33,012 bases of DNA from Lagierella sp. (lineage in GTDB: Bacteria > Bacillota > Clostridia > Tissierellales > Peptoniphilaceae). Positions 1-6,715 of this stretch are shown in pieces (positions within the stretch are counted from its first letter, which is position 1; each line of letters begins with the position of its first letter). The stretch is taken from the NCBI RefSeq assembly GCF_029983815.1, contig NZ_JASBYU010000019.1, positions 1 through 33,012 on the forward strand, written 5' to 3'. Position numbers and translations under genes: made by a program. Under the pieces are notes generated by a model. The model was not told where the DNA came from, ran no database searches, and was given only the letters and a program-made list of their open reading frames with translations.

Positions 1-73
1 ACCAGTTTCGGTTTCAAATGACCTATTCTTTTTACACAATTATATGGACTTTATCGGTTTTAGAGGTGGAATT

Positions 74-664
74 ATGAAAAAAATATTTATAATTATATTA
101 TCACTTATCTTTTTAGCAGGCTGTGGTGGAGTAGACCTAAACAAAGAATCATCAGATAGACCCGTTGACGAAATCAAAGAGACAACAACAGAAGAAGTCA
201 GCGATTCAGAAGAAAAAATTGGGAACCCAACATTGGAAAAGATGAAAAAGTACACAAAAGATGTAGTAAAGGACTATACCCAGGACTACACCCTGCCACT
301 AGATTCCATCCACTATACCTATAAAGACACAAGCCATATCCATGAACTAGAACATAAGTCAGCACAGGGATCCACCGCCAAAGCGAAAAATGGCGTCATA
401 ACAGACAGAAAATACATGAGGCTAACAGAAGGTGGCAAGCCCCTTACAGAGAAGATCTTGAAGGATATGGACAAGATTTTTGATAGGGCGATAGTAGACT
501 TTGAAAAGAAGTACCCAGGAGAAGACGACCTGCACTTTCTGTCCTGGTCACTTTACCAAAACGAAGAAGAAAAATATGTCTTCCATGGACTATTTGCATC
601 AAAACAAGAACATATCTGGGACATTTACTATAACGTAGAAACGGATATAGGGTTAAAGGAGTAG
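74..664 (+). CDS. small secreted lipoprotein of unknown function
   Basis: A 196-residue protein with a lipoprotein signal peptide: positively charged MKK, a hydrophobic stretch, and the lipobox LAGC with the lipidated cysteine at residue 17, so it should be anchored to the outer face of the membrane. After the cysteine comes a low-complexity acidic, Thr/Glu-rich linker (about residues 22-55) and then a soluble domain of about 135 residues rich in charged and aromatic residues. I do not recognise a family. The start at 74 is chosen over an in-frame ATG at 44 because it follows GAGGTGGA and begins exactly at the signal peptide. Codon use looks richer in C-ending and ATA codons than the surface-protein genes downstream, which may hint at a different history. 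A GTGGGAA/TTCCCAC hairpin (665-683) follows the stop but lacks a T-run. Nothing upstream is visible because the window begins 73 bases before it. Confidence 0.8.
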   Translation: MKKIFIIILSLIFLAGCGGVDLNKESSDRPVDEIKETTTEEVSDSEEKIGNPTLEKMKKYTKDVVKDYTQDYTLPLDSIHYTYKDTSHIHELEHKSAQGSTAKAKNGVITDRKYMRLTEGGKPLTEKILKDMDKIFDRAIVDFEKKYPGEDDLHFLSWSLYQNEEEKYVFHGLFASKQEHIWDIYYNVETDIGLKE

Positions 665-1580
665 GTGGGAACTGCATTCCCACACCCTTGCTTTGATCTA
701 TTATTCAAAGTTTACCAAGCACTCAAACATGAGTGCTCGGTTGCAAGCAAAACTTTGAGAAATTATTCTTAAAGAATCATTTTCTTTTCTAATTCTAGGG
801 AGGAGATTAAGGGGGTTGCGACTCCCCCTCACATCCCCTCCCTAAAACCCACCCCTTCTACACCCCTAAACGCTTTTGGGAGTTGCAATCCCAAAGGCCC
901 TAGCTGTAAAATGAGTAGGAAAGCTGTGGGCTTTCCTTTAAAAACGTATAGGTCGATAACCTATTTAAAAATTTTGATAAAGCTTAGTCAATATAAATTC
1001 AAAATACGAATTAAAAAACTGGAAAGAAATCTGAAGGATTTCTTTCCCTATTTAAAGCAGGGTGTTCAGGGACGGCCAGTCCCTGAATTTATGGAGGGGC
1101 AAAGGGTTGGGATTTAAAGGGAAGGGAAAGGGAACCATCAAATAGGTTCCCAAGTCCCTTCCCTTTATTTTGAAAAGAACATAAAACTTTTAAATTTAGT
1201 TTTCCAAAGTTTGCTAAATTTTGAATAATACTTTGAATAATACTATTAAAAGGTTATAGGAAAGCCAACAGCTTTCCTACCTCTTATTCCGCGGGGTATT
1301 TAGGGGCGGCGTTAGCCCCTAAATCGTTGGAGGTTAAGAAGGGGTGGTTCTAGGAGGGGACGATAGGAACATACGAAACGTTCCTAAGTCCCCTCCTAGG
1401 TTATAGAAAGAAAATAAAAACTTGAATTACCAAGTATTCAAACATGGGTGCTCGATTGCAAGCAAAATTTATCGAAATTTATAAAATTTCGAATAACACT
1501 ACTTAACTCTTATAGCAAAGCGTCCGCTTTCTTACCTATTATTAACAAGGGTTACGGGAATGAAAGGCCCGAAAAAAATA
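665..1580. repeat. intergenic repeat island 1 (mosaic of hairpin modules)
   Basis: A ~0.9-kb stretch without a credible gene, made of modules that recur elsewhere in the window. Near 715-743 there is a GCACTCAAACATGAGTGC hairpin. Near 918-941 and 1259-1281 there are GGAAAGC/GCTTTCC hairpins. At 1051-1187 there is a double-hairpin 'A' element. Near 1287-1330 there is a TTCCGCGGGG...TTTAGGGGC/GCCCCTAAA hairpin module that is repeated at 22863-22912. Near 1360-1400 there is a GGAAC...GTTCC module followed by CCCCTCCTAGG. The short open frame at 911-1117 runs through these repeats and is not a gene. Confidence 0.8.
1051..1187 (+). repeat. A-element copy 1 (double-hairpin dispersed repeat)
   Basis: Two strong hairpins in tandem: TTCAGGGAC/GTCCCTGAA, then a long stem AAAGGGAAGGGA/TCCCTTCCCTTT with an inner GGAACC/GGTTCC. 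It is nearly identical to 4891-5027 (about one difference over ~120 bases) and very similar to 15461-15590 and 23323-23450. A truncated copy lies at 13605-13647. All copies have the same orientation. Confidence 0.9.
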
Positions 1581-1605
1581 AAAACCCGATGGTTAGTCGG
1601 GTTTT
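1581..1605. terminator. intrinsic terminator-like hairpin
   Basis: AAAACCCGA and TCGGGTTTT pair around a TGGTTAG loop, followed by TTTTATATT. The A-tract on the other side would allow use from either strand. It separates the repeat island from the regulatory region of the 2426 gene. Confidence 0.6.
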
Positions 1606-1704
1606 ATATTAACAATAGGCCGTTGGTTCATAATTTGGGAGGATGAACAAAAAATAGACCTATCATCTACTGTCTATATACTACCACAGAAAAGCGAAAA
1701 AGTA

Positions 1705-1757
1705 GTTACAAAATAGTTACAATTGGTGTAAAATAGACATTGTAAGAATTTTGTAAC
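1705..1757. promoter_or_regulatory. two inverted WalR/YycF-type boxes (candidate)
   Basis: GTTACAA occurs at 1705-1711 and 1716-1722, and TTGTAAG/TTGTAAC at 1740-1746 and 1751-1757. The hexamers are spaced 11 bp within each pair, and the whole is two-fold symmetric about position 1731. Read on the minus strand, the left pair is TGTAAC-N5-TGTAAC, an exact match to the published WalR consensus TGTWAH-N5-TGTWAH. The right pair on the plus strand is TGTAAG-N5-TGTAAC, one mismatch. WalR controls cell wall metabolism genes in low-GC Gram-positives. The next gene on the plus strand is the CWB2 protein at 2426. The site is about 350 bp upstream of the best promoter, so a direct role is inference. Confidence 0.5.
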
Positions 1758-2102
1758 AATTGAGTGGGAAAAAGGGAAAAAAACTCTTTAAAATTTCAAT
1801 TCGTTATAGTAATATAGTATCAAGCAAATCAATAAAAGCTTATACCTTAATAAGGAAAACGACAATAACATTTCCTGGAATTTGAATCATTTTTAACATA
1901 TTAGGCTCGAATTATTACAATATTGAAAATATTTTAAGGAAAATTACAGGAAAACCAACTATTTTGTTTGAATTTCACAAATATAAGGTACAATATAATC
2001 AGGGACTTTGAAAAGACAAACCATCCTTTTATTGAAAAGTTAAGTACAAATCGTATTTAATATTAATTAGTCAATAAATTAAAAAAATAAACAGAGTAAA
2101 AT

Positions 2103-2130
2103 TTGAAAAATTACAAATTTCTGTTATAAT
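2103..2130 (+). promoter_or_regulatory. sigma-A-type promoter of the S-layer-like gene
   Basis: TTGAAA at 2103-2108 and a perfect TATAAT at 2125-2130, with a 16-nt spacer. The predicted start near 2137 gives an unusually long leader of about 290 nt. The rest of 1620-2100 is AT-rich, holds the WalR-like boxes and a weaker TATAAT at 1994-1999 without a well-spaced -35, and otherwise shows nothing I can name. Confidence 0.7.
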
Positions 2131-2136
2131 GTTTTT

Positions 2137-2400
2137 AAACACTCTAGCTTGGAAAAGTACAACTGAACAGCTCAGAGGGTTAATGAATTTGGGTAATAGG
2201 CGACGAAAGTTGCTATTATTATAATTGCCTAGTTTTTGGCAAAACTCCACTTCTAAAACCGAGAGGTAAGCACAGGTTACAATGCTTTTAAACTACGTAG
2301 TACATCGAAGGTGCTACTGTAACATTGTATGCCCCTCGATGGGTGCAAAAAAGTTTAATAACCCGTCCAAACTTTAAGGTTCATAGAAGTAGGACAAAAA
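2137..2400 (+). promoter_or_regulatory. long, highly structured 5' leader RNA, unknown class
   Basis: Between the promoter and the ribosome binding site there is no gene, but there are many helices. CTCTAGCT (2142-2149) pairs with AGCT-C-AGAG (2169-2177). TAATAG-G-CGAC is closed by a GAAA tetraloop with GTTG-CTATTA (2194-2218). TTGCC/GGCAA pair at 2225-2242. GTAGTAC pairs with GTGCTAC (2297-2317). TGCCCC pairs with GGG-T-GCA (2330-2347). AAAGTTT pairs with AAACTTT (2350-2375). GTTACA (2276-2281) with TGTAAC (2318-2323) competes with ACAATG (2279-2284) with CATTGT (2323-2328), so two folds are possible. I compared it by eye with T-box, cobalamin, c-di-GMP, ydaO, glmS, THF, SRP, 6S and RNase P consensus features and saw no match. 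It could be a stabilising S-layer leader, a riboswitch or an independent RNA. Confidence 0.55.
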
Positions 2401-2425
2401 TTTTTTAGGAGGATGATTTTATATC

Positions 2426-4603
2426 ATGAAAAAAAGCAATAAGATTTTATCTTTAATGCTAGCTTTAGTTATGGTATTTACGACTGTTGTTTCAGCATTC
2501 GCTGCAGAAACTGAAGGCCCTATCGGGGAACCAGAAAAAGAAACAACTGTAAAGATTAACTTTTCAGCAAGCAAAAATGGTAAATTTGATGGTGTAACTC
2601 AAGATGCAACTCTTTATGTTGCAAAAACTGGTAAAGATGGTAGAGATTTCACTAAGGTAGCTGACGCTACTACTGAAAACGGTAAAGGATTCTTTGAAGT
2701 TAAAAAAGATGATATTCTTCCAAATGCAGAATACTTTATAGTAGTTGGTGGATTATCACCAGATACTAACGATGCAGATTTTAGAGATGCTGAATTAGTT
2801 GCTCCAGGAACAACTTGGAAATATGTATTAACTACTGATGCAGACAAGAAATTTGTTAATCTAAAAGAAGATTATCATTTTGATCTTTATGTTGAACCTA
2901 AAGCTGGTTCTGACTTTACAGTAATTTCCTTAGATGAAAATGCTAAGACTGCACCAAATGTAAAATTTGGAATTTACAAAGTTAAAGTTAATGATGATCA
3001 AACTGCTTATATATCAGACAAAAATGGTTCTTATGTATATGACAAAGAAGGTCTACTAGACACTTACACAACTGATGAATTTGGTGAAAAAGGATTTTCA
3101 ACTGCTGATTTAGCAGATTTAGCTACTAAAGCTGGTTATGACATTGACGGAACAACTGTAGTTGGATTCGTTCTTAATGGAGAACTAGTGGCTGTTGCTG
3201 ATATCCATGAAAACTCAAAAGATTCTTTAGTATATTTAAGACCAGTTCCTGTTGTTACTAAACTAGTTGTAACTGTTGAAGGTAATGACAGAATGGTTGA
3301 CATTGATGGGGAAGAAGCTCTAAAACCTATTAAAGGTGCAACTGTAGAACTTCAAGCTAATACTACTAAGTATCATGGAGCAGAAGAATATGGAAAAGTT
3401 TTAGATACTAAAACTACTGATGCTGAAGGTAAAGCAGTATTTACAAACCCAGAAATCTCTAGAGTAGTTAGAGTTCTTGATTCTTCACTTAACAGCGAAG
3501 ATAAAGCTACAGGATACTGGACAAATATCCTTCTATTTAATAGAGTAGCAGTTGTTAAAGCTGATGGTTATAGAGTTCCAAGAACTGCTTCTTTAAGCAC
3601 GATAAAAACTGATGACAATGGCGTAATGCACATAACTTTCACTCTTCTTCCAGAAGGTGGAATCTATACTCATAGAGTTAAAGGCGATAATAGATATGAA
3701 ACTTCTGTAAATGTTGCTAAAAAAGCTTTTAAAGGAGACCAAGAAAATGTTCTATTAGCTTCTGGAGATGTTTATGCAGACGCATTAGTTGCTAACGGAC
3801 TAGTTGGTCTAAAAGATCAACCATTAGTACTAAATGGTAAAGATAAATTAGACCCAGCTGTAAAACAATATCTAAAAGATGTTAAAGCTAAACACGTAAC
3901 TATCGTTGGTGGAGACAGTGTTATCTCTGGTGCTGTTCAAGGTGAACTTGAAGAATTGGGATTAACTATTGAAAGAATTTCAGGTGCTAACAGATATGAA
4001 ACTTCTGTAAAGGTACTTCAACACTTTGTAAAAGGTGGAGAAATAAAAGAAGGGAATACTAGCAAAATATTCCTAGCTTCTGGAGAAGACTTTGCTGACG
4101 CATTAGTTGCTTCAGTTCCAGCAGCTATGTATGCAAGACCTATTCTTTTAACTCAAAAAGATCAATTACCAACAGTTGTAAGAGAAGCTATTGAAAATGA
4201 TAAATATAACGTTCAAGAAGTAACTGTAGTAGGTGGAGCTGGAACAGTTTCAGACGATGTTTACTCAAGAATTACTATCTCAAACGTTCAAAGATTAAAG
4301 GGACAAAATAGACAATTAACTGCTATGGCAGTAGCTGACGAATACTTTATGAACGCTGGTCAAGCAATAATTGTTGATGGTACAAAATCTAAAGATTCAT
4401 TTGCTGACGCTTTATCAGCAGGACAATTAGCTTGGAAGCTTAAAGCTCCAATTCTTTTAACAGAATCTAAGACTGTTCTTGGTAAAGATTTAGCTGAATA
4501 CCTAAGAACTAACAATATGACTGAAATCACTCTAGTTGGTGGTGCAGCTTCAGTTTCTGAAGGTATCAAAAAACAATTAGAAGAAATTTTAGCTGGTAAA
4601 TAA
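2426..4603 (+). CDS. S-layer-like secreted protein with three C-terminal CWB2 repeats
   Basis: A 725-residue exported protein with a signal peptide ending near SAFAAE (about residue 27). Residues ~30-410 hold several beta-rich segments resembling prealbumin/Cna-B-like surface domains. Residues ~417-725 are three CWB2 (PF04122) repeats. Each starts with a (G)xNRYET-type motif and contains LASG.xxADAL, PxLL/LVL and TxVGGxxxxS signatures. In the third, RYET is replaced by NRQLT. CWB2 triplets bind secondary wall polymers non-covalently, as in Clostridioides Cwp proteins. Uniform codon use (GCT, GTT, ACT, AAA), its own strong promoter, a long leader and a strong terminator suggest high expression, as for an S-layer subunit. 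AGGAGG lies 13 nt before the ATG, longer than usual. The exact role beyond wall coating is unknown. Confidence 0.85.
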   Translation: MKKSNKILSLMLALVMVFTTVVSAFAAETEGPIGEPEKETTVKINFSASKNGKFDGVTQDATLYVAKTGKDGRDFTKVADATTENGKGFFEVKKDDILPNAEYFIVVGGLSPDTNDADFRDAELVAPGTTWKYVLTTDADKKFVNLKEDYHFDLYVEPKAGSDFTVISLDENAKTAPNVKFGIYKVKVNDDQTAYISDKNGSYVYDKEGLLDTYTTDEFGEKGFSTADLADLATKAGYDIDGTTVVGFVLNGELVAVADIHENSKDSLVYLRPVPVVTKLVVTVEGNDRMVDIDGEEALKPIKGATVELQANTTKYHGAEEYGKVLDTKTTDAEGKAVFTNPEISRVVRVLDSSLNSEDKATGYWTNILLFNRVAVVKADGYRVPRTASLSTIKTDDNGVMHITFTLLPEGGIYTHRVKGDNRYETSVNVAKKAFKGDQENVLLASGDVYADALVANGLVGLKDQPLVLNGKDKLDPAVKQYLKDVKAKHVTIVGGDSVISGAVQGELEELGLTIERISGANRYETSVKVLQHFVKGGEIKEGNTSKIFLASGEDFADALVASVPAAMYARPILLTQKDQLPTVVREAIENDKYNVQEVTVVGGAGTVSDDVYSRITISNVQRLKGQNRQLTAMAVADEYFMNAGQAIIVDGTKSKDSFADALSAGQLAWKLKAPILLTESKTVLGKDLAEYLRTNNMTEITLVGGAASVSEGIKKQLEEILAGK

Positions 4604-4621
4604 TCGGTTAAATAAAAATAG

Positions 4622-4658
4622 ACCAAGTACTCGAAAACGGGTGCTTGGTTCTTTTTTT
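4622..4658 (+). terminator. strong intrinsic terminator after the 725-aa CWB2 gene
   Basis: ACCAAGTACTCG (4622-4633) pairs with CGGGTGCTTGGT (4638-4649) around AAAA, followed by TCTTTTTTTATT. The stem carries the same (A)AGNACTC...GGTGCTT core seen in other terminators and repeats of the window. Confidence 0.9.
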
Positions 4659-4756
4659 ATTCGGGAATTGCATTCCTACCCCTTATTCCGCGGGGTGTTT
4701 TCAAGCACTCAAACATGAGTGCTCGACAGGCATCCCTAAATCGTTGGAGGTTTCCC

Positions 4757-4843
4757 GCACTCAGTCAAAAATAGAGTAGTTAGTTATTTCTATTCTTTGT
4801 CTGTTCTACTGCAAAATAATAGAAGTTATATGGAGCTGAGTGC
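4757..4843. repeat. B-element copy 1 (87 bp, GCACTCAG inverted ends)
   Basis: An 87-bp element with perfect 8-bp inverted ends GCACTCAG/CTGAGTGC. It is nearly identical to 13655-13741 and 15323-15409, differing at only a few positions, and each copy is exactly 87 bp. It is preceded by CCC and followed by CCGACTTCGGAGT. There is no reading frame inside. Confidence 0.9.
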
Positions 4844-4890
4844 CCGACTTCGGAGTGTTCTGAAGGAAAGCCAACAGCTTTCCTACATCT

Positions 4891-5027
4891 TTTAAAGCAG
4901 GGTGTTCAGGGACGGCTAGTCCCTGAATTTATGGAGGGGCAAAGGGTTGGGATTTAAAGGGAAGGGAAAGGGAACCATCAAATAGGTTCCCAAGTCCCTT
5001 CCCTTTATTTTGAAAAAGAATACAAAA
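4891..5027 (+). repeat. A-element copy 2
   Basis: The double-hairpin module again (TTCAGGGAC/GTCCCTGAA and AAAGGGAAGGGA/TCCCTTCCCTTT), nearly identical to 1051-1187, in the same orientation although the neighbouring gene is on the minus strand. Confidence 0.9.
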
Positions 5028-5279
5028 CTTAAATTGTAATTTATGAAATTTATCAAATTTCGCCAACCCCTTGCCGGTTAGGCAAAAAACAAGCTCCATT
5101 ATGCCTCCCTCTTTAAGGTTAGGAAAAACATATTTCTATAAGAGTAATTTCTCAAAGTTTTTAACTTTGGATATAAACCTCGCTGGTAGGCGAACTCCAA
5201 CCTACTGGTTCCCAAGTCCCTTCCCTTTATTTTAAAAGGTTATAGGAAAGCGGGCGACTTTCCTACCTCTTACCCTTTA

Positions 5280-6353
5280 CTATACAAATTTTAGCACTTC
5301 CCCTTTCATATAATTCGTGTCGATTTTATTTTTAAATTTCAGTGCAAATCTATTGTGCATGGCAAATGGGCCATATGACATAATTGCTTTATTGTCCGAG
5401 GTGTTTATTATCTGTAGGTATGTTTCTTGGGGAATATAGGTCTTGTAGTCGTTTTTTCCTTCTATAAGACTAAATACATTGTTAACTAGGATGGGAGTCA
5501 TTCTAATGGCAAATACGCCTGCTTTTGGGGTGTGGGGGAAGTCTTTTAGACATACCATATCGCCCATTGCAAGGATGTTCTCCGATGCAAATAGTTTGCC
5601 ATCTACTTTTACAAAGTTGTTTTCGTCTACTTCTAGTCCGCTATACTTCACATTGACTCCTGTAACTCCTGTACTGACCAATGCCTTATCAAAGTGGATT
5701 TTCCCTCCTTCAAAGTGGGCGGTGTTTTCTTTAATATTTGTTATCTTGGTATTTAAAACTGTCTTTATCTTTCTTTTTTCAAGCAATTTACTTGCGATTT
5801 TTCTCGACCTCTTGTTAAATTTTAAAAGTAACTCTTTATTTTTATCTACCAATGTAATGTTCAAGTTATTATATTTACTTCTATAAGCTAGTGCTATTTC
5901 TATCCCCGATGCTCCTCCTCCTACAATCATTAAGTCCTTTATACCATCGCCAATGTCCTTTAATTCTTTGAATCCATAAATTGGCTTCACATAGTGAAGG
6001 TCCTTTGTTGGTGGGCCAAAATGTTCTATGGAGGCGGAACCAAGGTTCATACAAAGGTAGTCGAAGTGATATTCATCTTTTAATGTTCTAACCTTATTTT
6101 CCCTACTATCAATTTCAATAATTTTATCAAAGATCAATTCTATGTTTTCATTTTTACAATAGTCTTTTACTTTAAAGGAAACATCCTCAATGGTAAAGCT
6201 TTCGTTAATGTAACCGGGTAACATTCCAGAGTAGAACTGTCTATCAAAGTTTGTTATTACCAGAACTTTTAAATTTTCTAGTTTCATATTTTGTAGTTTC
6301 GAAAGTATTTGGATATGTCCATGGCCTGCGCCTGCTAATATCAGTGTTTTCAT
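5280..6353 (-). CDS. FAD/NAD(P)-dependent oxidoreductase of the SelD-N-terminal/NDH-2-like type
   Basis: A 357-residue pyridine nucleotide-disulfide oxidoreductase fold. An N-terminal dinucleotide motif GAGHGH (residues ~8-13) is followed by a YSGMLPGYI segment (~residues 41-49). A second Rossmann motif VGGGASGIEIA lies near 140-155, and ILAMGD, the FAD-contacting motif, near 260. GHxH plus YSGMLPG is typical of the oxidoreductase family fused to the N-terminus of selenide,water dikinase (SelD) in some bacteria, and of related type II NADH dehydrogenases. Here it stands alone with no SelD domain or neighbour in view. Start chosen at an ATG preceded by AGGTAGGTG. It is divergent from the giant surface protein at 6716 and convergent with the 725-aa CWB2 gene across a repeat island. 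Substrate unknown; a membrane-associated quinone reductase role is possible. Confidence 0.75.
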   Translation of the reverse strand: MKTLILAGAGHGHIQILSKLQNMKLENLKVLVITNFDRQFYSGMLPGYINESFTIEDVSFKVKDYCKNENIELIFDKIIEIDSRENKVRTLKDEYHFDYLCMNLGSASIEHFGPPTKDLHYVKPIYGFKELKDIGDGIKDLMIVGGGASGIEIALAYRSKYNNLNITLVDKNKELLLKFNKRSRKIASKLLEKRKIKTVLNTKITNIKENTAHFEGGKIHFDKALVSTGVTGVNVKYSGLEVDENNFVKVDGKLFASENILAMGDMVCLKDFPHTPKAGVFAIRMTPILVNNVFSLIEGKNDYKTYIPQETYLQIINTSDNKAIMSYGPFAMHNRFALKFKNKIDTNYMKGEVLKFV

Positions 6354-6553
6354 TTTTTCACCTACCTATTTAACTTTATTATAAGAAGAATATGATTTTA
6401 ATTCAAATAAGACAAATTCGGTGGTAGTTTTACAATTAACTTTCCTAAAATCCATCCATTTCTTGGATGATATCCTTTAAATTTAGCAAAATATCATTTT
6501 AAAACCATGATTTAGCAGTCATAATTATAAAAATATCTGTATTTAAATAATTA

Positions 6554-6583
6554 TTGGTATATTATTAAGATTAATGCTATACT
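6554..6583 (+). promoter_or_regulatory. probable promoter of the 1814-aa surface protein
   Basis: TTGGTA (6554-6559) and TATACT (6578-6583) with an 18-nt spacer, giving a leader of about 125 nt. The intergenic region 6354-6715 otherwise contains AT-rich sequence and no gene; it must also hold the divergent promoter of the oxidoreductase, which I could not pin down. Confidence 0.5.
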
Positions 6584-6715
6584 AAAATGGTAATCATCTT
6601 AATGTATTCAAATGTATATAGCTTTTGGGAAGATATTATGGCAAATACTTTTTGAAAATCCAGATGATAACGATAGTCCTTATGTGGGACAAAACATTTA
6701 AAGGAGGAAAGGGAA

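Larger units (their letters stand above)
4660..5279. repeat. intergenic repeat island 2
   Basis: About 620 bases between convergent genes, with no gene. In order: TTCCGCGGGG fragment, GCACTCAAACATGAGTGC hairpin (4703-4725), B element (4757-4843), GGAAAGC/GCTTTCC hairpin (4864-4883), A element (4891-5027), and AT-rich modules with CTCGC...GGCGAACTCCAACC (5175-5205) that recur at 23040-23080 and 23600-23645. The last is a GGAAAGCGGGCGACTTTCC hairpin (5244-5262). Confidence 0.8.

Noticed and set aside
44..73. Upstream ATG for the lipoprotein gene
   Set aside because: It lacks a ribosome binding site and would put ten residues before a clean lipoprotein signal peptide.
911..1117. 68-aa open frame on the plus strand
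   Set aside because: It runs through a hairpin module and an A element that recur elsewhere; no ribosome binding site.
2137..2400. Known riboswitch or housekeeping RNA (T-box, cobalamin, c-di-GMP, c-di-AMP, glmS, THF, SRP, 6S, RNase P, tmRNA)
   Set aside because: None of the conserved core strings I know for these classes is present.
2413..2442. 9-codon upstream open frame overlapping the start of the 725-aa gene
   Set aside because: Its ATG directly abuts the Shine-Dalgarno, so translation is unlikely; kept only as a curiosity.
4757..4843. Insertion sequence remnant
   Set aside because: No transposase fragment and only 87 bp; a MITE is possible but unproven, so it is listed as a repeat.
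6603..6618. WalR-like pair TGTATT/TGTATA upstream of the giant gene
   Set aside because: Fifth base is wrong in both halves and the spacing is 4, not 5.
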